Assembly (NCBI GenBank): GCA_963931865.1
Contig: OZ007507.1
Coordinates: 10,265,533 to 10,329,532 of the forward strand
Origin: Axinella damicornis
Lineage: Eukaryota; Porifera; Demospongiae; Axinellida; Axinellidae
Reading direction: 5' to 3'
DNA: 64,000 bases
Both the position numbers and the translations under genes were made by a program. Positions 25,401-35,158 of the stretch are shown piece by piece; within the stretch, counting starts at the first letter, position 1; each line of letters begins with the position of its first letter. The notes below the pieces were generated by a model. That model saw only the letters and a program-made list of their open reading frames with translations, made no database searches and was not told the origin of the DNA.

Positions 25401-28400
25401 AGTTGCTGCTACTGTATAGTGCCAAATTTTCCAGGGACAAATTTCGAGGAAATAATTTTCACGGATTGAGTATTTTGGCTAGACTAGCCACGCCCAGTCT
25501 GATGCGGCCGATGCTGCTGCCGCATGCAACTAAACCAGTAGTGCGGGGACATGCACACTCGTTCAAACTATAGCTGATCTGAGAAAGAAACGTTCAGCAT
25601 TGAGGCGATGGTTCATGGGTACCACTTGTACATGTACCAAGACAGCTGGGATGCAGGGAATGTTCTACCACACCCATTCTAAACACAGACGGAATGGTGT
25701 CTCAGAAAGAATCTTTTCCTTATTTATCCAGGTTGGTGGGTTTGTGCTCCCCCTCCTGGTGTTTGGTGGGATCAGTTTGATTCTGACACTACTGCTACTG
25801 ATCAATGTCCACCCAACAGGTGTGAATCCATCATAGTGTGACTGAATACAGTATTCTGATACGTATACCTACATTTTGTTCACTACAGAGTGTACTAGTG
25901 CAAAGCTTCCATGGCGCCTTGTATTGAAGATGCTTGGCAACGTCCTGTTTGTCTTACTCTGTACGTAAGATGTATTCCACCAGAATAAAACTGCAGCTCA
26001 CACAATATTTCGTAACTAACTAGTGCATAAATGCATGCAGAAGAGCCTCACAAATAATACTTGCAAGCTGATTATGGCCATTGCACCCTGATTACAAATA
26101 GTAATTACCGTAGTCACACATTGTTAGGCGCACCTCACTTCTAGGCGCATATTCACTGTTAGGCGCAGGTTCAACTCTCGTCTCAGGTACGCGCTGTTAA
26201 GCGCTGCAATCGTCGGCCATTTTCGATCCTACGGAGTGGAAAACAGCTATGATTTGAACTGAAGCACACTTCCTATTCGAGGAATGTCATTCATTATTAG
26301 GCACATCTCGCTTATAGGCGCATGCGCCTAATAACGCGTGACTACGGTATGCTAGCTCAGATTTGATGCGCTGCAGCACAATTACTTATAATAGCGGCCA
26401 AGTGTGGGGTGTGGAATTCATAACCACACCCAGCAACTGGTAAGGCAAGCTACGTAACTTCTTGAAACAATGTCTCATGCCTCACATCAAGGATCTCCAG
26501 CTTTTGTATGAAGCTTGCTACCATCAACAAATTGATGACATTTGCCTCATGGTCTTCTAAGGGGAAGTGAACTGTTAGTCCACTTAGCATAATCAAATAA
26601 TTACCTGTAGCAGATAATAGTAACCTTTAGCCTCGTTCCCAGGCCTACCCCATTTTTTCTGTTCTTTGGTTTGCGTTGACGATGTGGAAGAGCGGTGCGG
26701 CAAAAAATGGGGAAGGCCTGGTATTATCCATCACGTGATTGATGTCTGGTGGGCATAAGGGGGGTGTGGCCCAACCGCAAATAAATTTAAAAACTGGCCG
26801 AGGAAGTTGTGTAGGTTGTCTTGGAGTCTTGACTAGCTGCAGAACCTTCAAACCGAGCCGGCTGGATGATGAACTGCTTCAGGACCTGCTGAAACGACTA
26901 CAGGCCCCATCCCCCCTACGTCCACCTCGCGTCCACCTGACATCACTCACGTGATGAATGTCCACCTGACATCACTCACGTGATGAATGTCCACCTGACA
27001 TCACTCACGTGATGAATGATACCAGGCCTTCCCCGTTCTTCGCCGCTCTTCCACATCCATGTATTATTGTCAACGCAAACTGAAGAACAGGGAACGAGGC
27101 TAAGTAACCTTCACTTCAATGGGATAGTTTGTACATGTACCATTTCCTTCCACAGTTCTCTGTCCTGTAGTATCAGTTGGTGCCTACAATGCTGTTGTGG
27201 CTTATTTTGGACAATTCCTGCATACTCATGTGAGTCAAGTGAATTCCAATTTTCAGTTACACATTATATAATACGGTCCAGCCACTGAGAGAGAGAGAAT
27301 CAGATGGAATTTGGCTGATCAAGGCCTCCACACAATGCTGCTGTATGCAGCTTGTGTGCTGCTCCTCTGCCGTGGGTCCAGTCGCTTAGTAGTAAGAGCA
27401 TCTAGTAGTATCCTTGGTTCGAATCCCAGCTGGTTCCAGAAATGTTTCTGTGGATTCAATTTCTCTCTCTCCCTCTCTCTCTCTCTATATATATGGCCGT
27501 AGAAGCACAGAGTTTTCAGTAATTATCAATAGCCTTTGTTACACCTGAATACTGGTTTCACTGCAAGTGCTTTTCTGTTGCAACTGTGGCAGACAGTTGC
27601 TAATCACTAGTTGTTTTGGTATTCGTACAAGATTGCATACTGAACGGTCCAGAAATAAAATGCGACACCATCTCATTCCCGGAGTTGGTTCGCCAGACCA
27701 ATGATTCTGCTCGTATAATCTGGCAAAAGGCTGTCATGGAGTAATCGATCCAAGTTACACTCCTTGGAGGGGGATAATTGTGCTGCTTAATGTTACACTC
27801 ACATGCCGAAACTTACTGTGCTAGCTGGCAGAGCTGTGATTGCTGCATTAACTTCTTGTCTTCCCTTTGGTTGCCATTGTTGCCTCAACATCGACAAAGC
27901 ATGCTCGGTACGTGACGTGTGTTAATTGGAACAAGTAGCTACAAGCTGTAATGCTTAGCTTGCACTACTAGTGAGTTGCAACCGGTTGCTACCAGGAGTG
28001 TGGTTGCCCCTATTGCTATACAATTTCTAAGCAATAACCGACACGGCTGTGACCAATAACAGTTGTTGCTACCCCATTGGAGGTAAACTCTATATGGAGC
28101 TATCAGGCTACTGAGACTCCACCATGCCAATTAAGTCTAAATTAAGCTGATGAACTAGAAGTACTAAGTTCAGTTTAAGCAGCTCACTTTGAATTACAAG
28201 ATGACTCTTTCAGACATCCATATGATCCTATACCGGTGTGGGAGGTTTGATATTAGGCGTTAAATTCTTTTCTGCTTTGTTAATAAGTTATCCCTTTAGG
28301 GCCCATAGCGCCAAATGTCGTCACGAGACTTTCAGCTTCATAATGGCACTTCTGGCAATGTCCTTGGGAGATATAGCTATATTGGGATAGGGGGAGGTGG

Positions 28401-31400
28401 GTAGGTGCACCCGAATGGTGCAAACAGCATGGCCATGTATGGGCTCCGTGGTAGAAAGGTCTTGGTAGGGCCATATCCATCATTTTTGGCATAAATGGAC
28501 TTAGAAAGTGGCTGTATTGCCTTGTAAGGGCCTCCATTTCCAGCATTCATGGCCCATTTTTCAGCTACAGCAGGTTGGCATTTCTCGGGAGACTTGATTG
28601 CAAGTTCACATTAATTGGTGGGTGTGGTTTACGTCAGATATCTGCTTAGTATAGCTGAAATTACCTGTGGTAGCAGTTTCAAGCCCAGCAATGCCAGAGA
28701 ACAGAAATTAGGGTATGCTTAAGCATTCTAGAGACTGAAAATCACCTCGTGGATAACTTGGGCCCTAAAGAGTTAGTTAATTAAGTAGTTTGCAGTAGTA
28801 GGTAGAGGGTTAACTTAACTTAGTGCTACTGACGTGACCCTCAACGAATCAGACGCCTCAGAATCGATCACATAACAGAGCATTAAATCGCTTAATGCAC
28901 ACTTTAGTGTGCATTATCTAGATAATGCACACTTTTCAAAGATCAAAGGCTGTCTCGGAGTTGCACTAAGTGTAGTATCGTGATAATTAGTGGTTAATTT
29001 ACACTGCTACTTTGATTTCTGCCCTGGCCCCACATGCTTTGTTCTGTCCTCTTTTGTGCTTTTGTTATACTGTGAATGTGTCCGTATCTTTGTGTCCAGC
29101 CTTTTGTCTTAGTTGCTATATATTGTAAGGTGCATGTATTGTGAGTCAGAGTTTGCTCGGACTTCTATATTCACTTCATACTACATCACGGCAAGCACTA
29201 ACCACTCCCTCAGCCCAAGATATTACAACTGGCGACGAAGATGGCACGACCTACTTTCGGTACCTTGCAGGAATTCACACCTGGTTCAGAGTCAGTCACG
29301 GCCTACCTGGAGAGGGTCAATGTCTTCCTTAAAGCAAACGACATTGCAGCAGGCAAGCGTGTGCCTGTCCTCCTGAGTGTTGTTGGTGCCAAGACTTACG
29401 CACTGTTGCGCAGTTTAACTTTACCAACATTGCCGCAAGAGAAGTCTTTCGATGAGCTAGCAGCAGCTCTCACCTCCCACTTCCAACCTAAACCGTTGCT
29501 CATCGCGGAAAGGTTCCACTTCCACCGCAGAGATCAATCCATGGAGGAGTCTATCGCTGAGTACGTTGCAGAGCTTAGGCGACTTGCGACTGACTGCGAA
29601 TTCGGAGACTACCTCGGCGAAGCACTCCGAGATCGGTTGGTGTGCGGAATGAGAAGTTGTAGTGTCCAGAAGCGCCTACTTTCTGAGGCCGACCTCACCT
29701 TCAAGCGAGCGCTGGAAATAGCCCAGGCCATGGAGGCGGCAGAGTCCAATGTCAAATCCTTGAAGGGTACAGAGGAATCAATAAAGAAACTCTCCATCAA
29801 TTCACGGAAGGGAGAGAGGAGTCGTTTGTCTCAGCGCGAGCCATGTTTCCGTTGTGGTCGGACGAACCATGAATCCAGGGACTGTAGATTCGCGGAGGCA
29901 ACGTGCCACTGTTGTGGTAAGAAGGGCCATATTGCCCCAGTTTGCAACCAGAGAACAGAGTCAAGGGGAATTTCAACCCCAAATCGTGCAACATGCAACT
30001 ATACTCGACAAGTGGAAGAGTCGATTGGGAGTTCTACCGCAGACACCGAGGAGCTCGCATTATTTTCCATAAGGGACGAATGTTCAAAACCTATTTCAGT
30101 GGAGCTGACAGTGAATGACAAGCAGCTCACCATGGAGGTCGATACGGGAGCCGCCATGACCATAATTTCTGCTGTGACGAAGAACTGTATCTTTCCTAAC
30201 ACTGACCTCCGGGGTCCTCTCATCACCCGATTGCGAACTTACACAGGGAATTATGTGAATGTGTTGGGCGCAGTTCCAGTTCAAGTACGATACCGCAACA
30301 AGAGTGAAGACTTGATGCTACATGTTGTGGCTGATGATGGGCCTAGTCTACTTGGAAGGGACTGGCTTTTTCTTTTGCCTTCATGTTTTAGTGAGGGAGG
30401 AGTGTAGTATCGTGATAATTAGTGGTTAATTTACACTGCTACTTTGATTTCTGCCCTGGCCCCACATGCTTTGTTCTGTCCTCTTTTGTGCTTTTGTTAT
30501 ACTGTGAATGTGTCCGTATCTTTGTGTCCAGCCTTTTGTCTTAGTTGCTATATATTGTAAGGTGCATGTATTGTGAGTCAGAGTTTGCTCGGACTTCTAT
30601 AGTCACTTCATACTACATCACGGCAAGCACTAACCACTCCCTCGGCCCAAGATATTACACTAAGTAGTTTAGATACCAGTTTGCAGTGCATTACGAGCTT
30701 TAGTGCACTCGGGCAATCTAGTTAATGGTCTCGGGCGGATAATGCACTCGCCTTCGGCTCGTGCATTATCTCGCCCTCGACCGTTAACTAGATTGCCCTC
30801 GTGCACTAAAACCCGTAATGCACAGCAAAGTGGTATCTAAATATTACTTAAGGATTCTGGTGCTGAACATACTTTAGTTAGTAGAAATAGGAGGTTCCCT
30901 ACATCAATTGTCACTGTACCCACGGAACATACCGTATTTCCACGATCGCCACGGCTACTATTTATTTCATCACGCGATCTACTGCGGCTACTATTCGAGG
31001 GCAGCCACTGATCAAAGGCGGCGTTTATTAAACTCAGCATAAACAATGAAGCGAGGAAACGGATTGGAGCGCCGTGTATGCTCAAAGGTAGTAAACTCCA
31101 AACCATTACCGTCATGATCCTGTCACATGTCGCTCGCCCCCCGTGCCTCGACCTCAGAAAACACCAAACACTTAGACAGCTCTCGGGGAATATGACCAAC
31201 AATCAGTTGTCCTCTCTTCATGCTCTCAGCGAAACAGTCATGGTCCTCGAGGGCTAGACAAAGTGCTTCGATCTCTCGCCGACCGTTCAAATACTAGCCG
31301 CGGCTACTAAACAAAGGCGGCGTTTATTTCCTTCAGCCCTTCTGGAGGTGCGGCTATCATTTGAGGGCAGCCACTAATCAAGTGTGGCGTTTGATCGCGG

Positions 31401-33924
31401 AAATACGGTATTCCACAGCACTGTCTGATCTAGATGTGTTTAGTGAACATGGATTGTATTGTTGCATATACCAAAAGCGTGTGGTGCTGCAAAATACAGT
31501 ATGCATAATCTATCTATATATCTATCTATCTACCTATCTATCTAGCTATCTATCTATCTATTTGTTTGTCTGTCCGTCAGTCTACCAATAATCTCATAAT
31601 GCCACTTCACATCGAGGAGCACAGACCACACTATCTACAAAAGTCAATTCTTCCTATAATACCTGCAGTTTGGTCTGAGAGTGGGCGTCATTGGAACTAT
31701 CTATCTCTCTGGATTAGTAGTCAGTACACTGACCGGACTATCAGCTGGACTAATAGCAGACAAACTGGTAAGAACTGTTTCATTGAGTTTGAACTCTTGG
31801 TGGTATTAATGTGAATTAATATTCCTTGCAGAAGATTCCTCGGTACTTGCTTGTAGGTGGCCTGGTGGTTAGTGTTGCTGGATGTGTGTTGATTGGCCCA
31901 GCCACATTCATTACTACACCGTAAGGTTTGCGTTTTGTTTCATATACAAGACTAAGTGTACCACTAAGTATGCTCTCTGTTGTGAAAGGATTTTCATTCA
32001 TAAATGTAATTGAAATTAGTCAAGCGAAGTGCTTGAACCTATACTGTTTGCCTTTTCTATAATCTGATTGTTACATAACTGATGGAGGCAATTAACTGTT
32101 GTGAAACCAAATGATTGGCACTTATGCCAATCTACACACTCTTATATTAGCATAATTTCTGACTGCCATAATCATGATTTGCCAACTGTATTCCAATGAT
32201 ACACAATCCCAACCGATACTTTTGAGTAGTAGCTGACTGTCTTTACCAGCTTAGGCATTCACTGCAATAATTGCATTTGGTTCGCTCTTGGTGTCTTTGC
32301 TTGATGTTATCCCATGCATTGACAGGAAACTGTGGCTGGCAGTTCTCGGCTGGATGGCGTTTCAAACAACGATCCCATATACATTTGCACCCATTATCTA
32401 TCCTGCCGTGTATGAATCAGTAAAGTAAGTCAGTGAGTACGTACATACATACCAGTAGCTAATTGTCAATTAACTCTGGAAGTGCATAGGTTCACTGTAA
32501 CCATGTCTCTCAATACATTAAGATTTTAATGTGTGTGAGTCTGTGCATGACAGAAGTGGGATTTTCTTGCGGTGGGACTAGACTAGTGATGTGCGACCTA
32601 CATATTCGATTTACTGAACCGAACTCAGTGAAGAATGGAACCTTCCAGAACAGCTGGAGCTACAAGTGGACGCAATCGGTGAGCAGCAGCCAAAGCGGAC
32701 GCAATCGGGGAGCAGCAGCTGAAGCGGATGAAATCGGGGAGCAGCAGATGGGTGCAGCAGCAGAGGGCTGCCCAGCACTGGATTGCTCACAAAGTAGCTG
32801 AGTGAGCGAAGCTACTTGTACACGTAATAAAGTTGGCCTATGTGTCTTTCCTATGAAGTAGATGTCAGTGTTCACATTGCTATAAAGTTAGCATTATTGA
32901 GCGAATCCGACAGATTTCTTATCAGCTTCCTTTGACCTTGCACAGAGATACGGCTCAAAACACATGCTGGCTATTTATGACTGATGGAATGCACCATACT
33001 ATCAGTCTCCCAATCAAATGCCCCCCCCCCCCCCCCCCCCCCCCATTTTGTACACTACCTTGCCAGACCTCTAGCTTATGCTGACTGTCAGCTGCAGACT
33101 CATTCGCAGTCCCCGCACAACACTGACGACAACTAGCACAGCACAGTGAATTCTTGAGTCACATGACAGTAACATGCTGAGTATGCTGTGTGCTGCAATA
33201 GGTGGTGCCAAGTAGGCCCAGGCTTTATGTGCACTGAGTCGGATGTCTCATAACAGATTCAGCTACAAGTCTTACGCAAGTAGTCAACCACTCCCTCTAC
33301 GCTCTCTATTGTGTAATTAAAAGTCATGTACCAAAGATTCCACAGCCACATGACCTCTTTTTACTTCATATTCAGGAATTTACAAGTGGAAGAAGCGGTG
33401 CTTGCAAGTACTCTGTCTGGAATTCTTGTTGCAAGTTTTGCTGTAGGGTAAGAAGGGGAATCCCCAAAGAGTTCACCTATAGGGAAACCAACACCAATCA
33501 GAATTTTGTACACCTTCATGCAAATATGTATTGCCTCTTAAAACCCTCACTTTGGACACCACAATAACTCTGGTTCATGGTGTTCCTGACACTACATTCA
33601 TGCTGACTCCACTCTGTTGTGCATTGGTTTACAGTCAATATGTCCCTGTGCATACATACTCTTGGTGGTAAGGTGGCAGATACCCCTTTACGTTAGGTTA
33701 CGTTAGGTTACCTTTAAACGTCGGGGGCCCCCGACGTTTAAAGTGTATAACATCAGTTCAACTACCACCTTAAGCTTCCTTTGACCTTGCAAAGAGATAC
33801 GGCTGATCAGGGGTATCTGCCACCTTAAGGTGGCAGATACCCCTTTACGTTAGGTTACCTTTAAACGTCGGGGGCCCCCGACGTTTAAAGGTAACCTAAC
33901 GTAATGGGGTATCTGCCACCTTAA

Positions 33925-33959
<35 letters not shown>

Positions 33960-34598
33960 CGCTCATGAAGCCAGAGCTTGAGTGCTCCCAGGATTACAGG
34001 AGCAATCATCACAGGAAGTAATCACACAGGAAGTAATCGTCACAAATAATATAATCTTGTAGCTACTGATACAGGATGGGCAATGAGAGCTGTAAATTCG
34101 TTGACAAAATAGTCATCACACTAGTAGTGTGCTGCTACTGAAATTTCCCACTTTCAGACGACTCCTGCATGTGCAGTCGGTCCACCAAAATAATAGCGTG
34201 ACAAGACATGCTTACTGTACGGTAAGGGAGTTGGATGCTCCTTCACCACCTACTTGTACAACGTTATCTATCCTTTTTGCATTATTGTTCATTAGGCAAT
34301 TTCTTGGACCTGTTGTTGGTGGAGTGCTTGTGCACCAAGTAGGCTTCCCTTCAATGGCAGCGGTAAGGAACCGAATCTGATGTTATACACTTCAACGTTC
34401 TGTCAATCATTGAAAACTCTTATCAATCTCTTACAGATAACTGGTCTGATTCTCCTCATCTATGTACGTATGTACATTGGAGTAGAAGTATAGCAATCTA
34501 CACATAGTCAATTATTGTGATTCCATTTGCTTCTGTAGGCACTGATGTTGGTGACTGCAACAGTGATTCAGAAAGTTTGGAACCGAAAAATGAGATGA
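19454..34598 (+). CDS. SLC18B1: MFS transporter, SLC18B1-like (15 exons, 449 aa, complete)
   Basis: Exons: 19454-19669, 23944-24039, 24119-24192, 24514-24661, 25205-25273, 25732-25819, 25889-25960, 27156-27229, 31669-31767, 31832-31920, 32326-32424, 33376-33447, 34296-34362, 34437-34463, 34539-34598. The lengths sum to 1350 nt and every junction keeps frame. The product has the usual MFS length and about 12 hydrophobic segments. The order of motifs follows the vesicular-amine-like SLC18B1 branch: TVLTLLGYTSTFAA (TM1), YVVGLVLGF (TM2), AGLFLTGGSEVLFGF (TM3), FLLKLVEGIGLTMFFTAS (TM4), IALGYIIGVPVGGGLQEVGG (TM5-6 turn), FGLRVGVIGTIYLSGLVV (TM8) and GQFLGPVVGGVLVHQVGF (TM11). The human relative transports polyamines; here the substrate is inferred only. 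Intron 3 has a GC-AG donor. The N-terminal ~40 residues are cytosolic and acidic/proline-rich. Intron 8 hosts a 1.7-kb LTR element. Confidence 0.9.
22570..22653. mobile_element. 84-bp hairpin MITE (TAGYCTCG family), perfect 9-bp TSD
   Basis: Termini TAGGCTCGTTCCCAGGCCT and AGGCCTGGGAATGAGGCTA; GTTGCCCAG flanks it exactly on both sides (22561-22569 and 22654-22662). An older relative lies just upstream (about 22525-22545). Confidence 0.9.
23075..23371. mobile_element. ~300-bp MITE (TAGTCTCG family), copy 1
   Basis: Ends TAGTCTCGTGTCCAGACC and CTGGGCACGAGACTA; imperfect 9-bp flanks GATCATGCC / GATTGTGCC. The interior matches the reverse complement of 62121-62451, including 'gcggttagctgagc' and 'gaaatcgtagagaattcaat'. 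Confidence 0.8.
24808..24853. mobile_element. 46-bp hairpin MITE (TAGYCTCG family) in MFS intron 4
   Basis: TAGCCTCGTTCCCAGGCT and AGCCTGGGAACCAGGCTA are near-perfect inverted copies with a 10-bp loop. No 9-bp duplication is left in the flanks. Confidence 0.65.
26106..26349. mobile_element. MITE with TACCGTAGTCAC termini (TA-flanked)
   Basis: Ends TACCGTAGTCACACATTGTTAGG and TAATAACGCGTGACTACGGTA are inverted copies. The interior repeats 'taggcgca'. TA at both outer ends is compatible with a TA target duplication. Confidence 0.75.
26638..27102. mobile_element. 465-bp MITE (TAGYCTCG family) with internal 29-bp tandem repeat
   Basis: Termini TAGCCTCGTTCCCAGGCCT and CAGGGAACGAGGCTA; exact 9-bp duplication AGTAACCTT at 26629-26637 and 27103-27111. 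Internally a 29-bp unit (CCACCTGACATCACTCACG...) is repeated about three times (26930-27017), with no spacers between units. Confidence 0.9.
27371..27492 (+). repeat. Possible tRNA-derived SINE fragment
   Basis: Carries GGTTCGAATCC (27416-27426), a good RNA polymerase III B box, and a weaker A-box-like TAGTAGTAAGAGC about 25 bp before it. It is followed by a (CT)n/(TA)n tail. The T-arm stem has one mismatch and I could not fold a complete tRNA, so this is a SINE or tRNA relic rather than a functional tRNA. Confidence 0.35.
27754..28015. repeat. Dispersed repeat, TACCAGGAGTGTGGTTGCCCC family, copy 1
   Basis: Starts near 'ttacactcct' and ends 'taccaggagtgtggttgcccc'. It shares 'cacatgccgaaact', 'cttgtcttccctttgg' and 'gagttgcaacc' with copies at 41412-41881 and 41918-42357. 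Confidence 0.6.
28971..30659 (+). mobile_element. Gag-protease-only LTR retrotransposon (Ty3/gypsy type)
   Basis: LTRs of 257 bp at 28971-29227 and 30403-30659 start TGTAGTATCG and end ATATTACA and differ at only about two positions. They are flanked by CTAAG (28966-28970 and 30660-30664), a 5-bp target duplication. A primer-binding site begins two bases after the left LTR (TGGCGACGAAG) and a purine tract (GTGAGGGAGGAG) precedes the right LTR. Only gag and protease lie between, so the element depends on another for reverse transcriptase and integrase. Confidence 0.95.
29241..30407 (+). CDS. gag-pro: Gag-protease polyprotein of the LTR element (388 aa)
   Basis: One open frame. The N-terminal half is a retrotransposon Gag capsid region (FTPGSESVTAYLERVNVFLKA at the start; ESIAEYVAELRRLATDCEFG near residue 115; LRDRLVCGMRS). 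Two zinc knuckles follow, CFRCGRTNHESRDC and CHCCGKKGHIAPVC (both C-x2-C-x4-H-x4-C). Then comes a retropepsin-type aspartic protease with VDTGAAMTII as the active-site loop and LLGRDWL as the conserved C-terminal motif. The frame ends right after the protease, in the first bases of the right LTR (TAG at 30405-30407). RT, RNase H and integrase are absent. No internal stop or frameshift, so it may still be expressed. Confidence 0.95.
   Translation: MARPTFGTLQEFTPGSESVTAYLERVNVFLKANDIAAGKRVPVLLSVVGAKTYALLRSLTLPTLPQEKSFDELAAALTSHFQPKPLLIAERFHFHRRDQSMEESIAEYVAELRRLATDCEFGDYLGEALRDRLVCGMRSCSVQKRLLSEADLTFKRALEIAQAMEAAESNVKSLKGTEESIKKLSINSRKGERSRLSQREPCFRCGRTNHESRDCRFAEATCHCCGKKGHIAPVCNQRTESRGISTPNRATCNYTRQVEESIGSSTADTEELALFSIRDECSKPISVELTVNDKQLTMEVDTGAAMTIISAVTKNCIFPNTDLRGPLITRLRTYTGNYVNVLGAVPVQVRYRNKSEDLMLHVVADDGPSLLGRDWLFLLPSCFSEGGV
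30930..31410. mobile_element. MITE with TACCGTATTTCC termini (TA-flanked)
   Basis: TACCGTATTTCCACGATCGCC at the left and the inverted GATCGCGGAAATACGGTA at the right. Inner repeats 'cggctacta...gagggcagccact' occur near both ends in the same order (about 30970 and 31354). Confidence 0.75.
31508..31563 (+). repeat. (CTAT)n microsatellite
   Basis: About 13 tetranucleotide units with a few interruptions, followed by a decaying (TCTG/TTTG)n stretch. Confidence 0.9.
32425..33375 (+). other. MFS intron 11
   Basis: Contains a 29-bp tandem repeat x3 (about 32662-32749, unit 'agcggacgcaatcggggagc...'), a 24-bp C run (33021-33044), and the phrase 'agcttcctttgaccttgca' that recurs at 33772. No gene recognised. 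Confidence 0.6.
33448..34295 (+). other. MFS intron 12 with perfect-type hairpin and poly-C
   Basis: Holds a long palindrome (33823-33926), an older partial copy of it (33666-33749) and a 31-bp C run (33928-33958). Confidence 0.7.
33823..33926. repeat. Near-perfect palindrome with 52-bp arms
   Basis: Arms meet at GGGGG|CCCCC (33874/33875) with no loop and only about two mismatches. The outer part reads CTTAAGGTGGCAGATACCCC. A partial copy starts at 33666 with an extra 'gttacgttag' unit, suggesting a palindromic MITE family. Confidence 0.85.
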
Positions 34599-35158
34599 TC
34601 GTATTGTTAACACTTCTGAAATGACCACCAAGTTGTATATAAAATTTAATGTCAACAACTTAATTAAGAGGTATTTGCTGCTGAGCAGGAAGCGAATCGT
34701 ATGATCTTGCAGTGCTAGTGCCTGAGGGGCCAAGAGGCAATAATAATGGTTGTTGGTATAGGAAGGCCTTTGTTCAGTTTGTTACTTTGTTCAGTTTGTT
34801 ACTAGAAGTGTGGATAGTTGAACTGGTGTGCAATTAAGCAGGGCGCTCTGGTGAGCAGACTTGTTGCCTGAAGGGGGATCTTGGCGGTAAGTGGGCTGCA
34901 TGTTGTGAGCAGGTCGACGGTGTTGACACGGAGCAGCTCTGATATTTACAGTGCTTGCCAAATCCCGTATCTACAGGTAGTTTTTCCTATGCCTTTAACT
35001 TAAAGTTGCTACTAGTTACTTTTGTGCTCAGTACGTGTTGAGCCATGCATGCATACGTTCAGCAATCAGGGGCACCTGTGCCAAATTCTCACAACCTAAT
35101 TATACTCGCCGGGTGATTCTTTGGTGTGTCTACAACATCATACAGGGATAGCTACTAG
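34599..35158. other. 3' flank of the MFS gene
   Basis: No gene recognised. It presumably carries the 3' UTR (no clear AATAAA within the first 300 bp). Ends at the target-site copy CTAG of the next LTR element. Confidence 0.5.

Larger units (their letters stand above)
25961..27155 (+). other. MFS intron 7 with two MITEs
   Basis: Contains the TACCGTA element 26106-26349 and the TAGYCTCG element 26638-27102. The rest (25961-26105 and 26350-26637) shows nothing recognisable. Confidence 0.7.
28818..30850. mobile_element. Foldback MITE interrupted by an LTR retrotransposon
   Basis: The sequences 28818-28970 and 30660-30850, once the LTR element is ignored, align along their whole length with the reverse complement of an intact copy at 51123-51450. 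The core is a long hairpin (about 30680-30830) around 'gcactcgccttcggctcgtgc', with arms containing 'ctagttaatggtctcgggcg'. No coding capacity. Confidence 0.85.
27230..31668 (+). other. MFS intron 8, transposon sink
   Basis: 4.4-kb intron carrying a tRNA-like SINE fragment (about 27371-27490), a copy of the TACCAGGAGTG repeat (about 27754-28015), a foldback MITE split by an LTR element (28818-30850), a TACCGTA MITE (30930-31410) and a (CTAT)n microsatellite (31508-31563). 28020-28815 shows nothing recognisable. Confidence 0.7.

Noticed and set aside
26930..27017. 29-bp repeats that might suggest a CRISPR array
   Set aside because: Units are directly adjacent without spacers and lie inside a MITE of an animal genome.
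27371..27440. Functional tRNA gene
   Set aside because: Good B box but no complete cloverleaf; more likely a SINE or tRNA relic.
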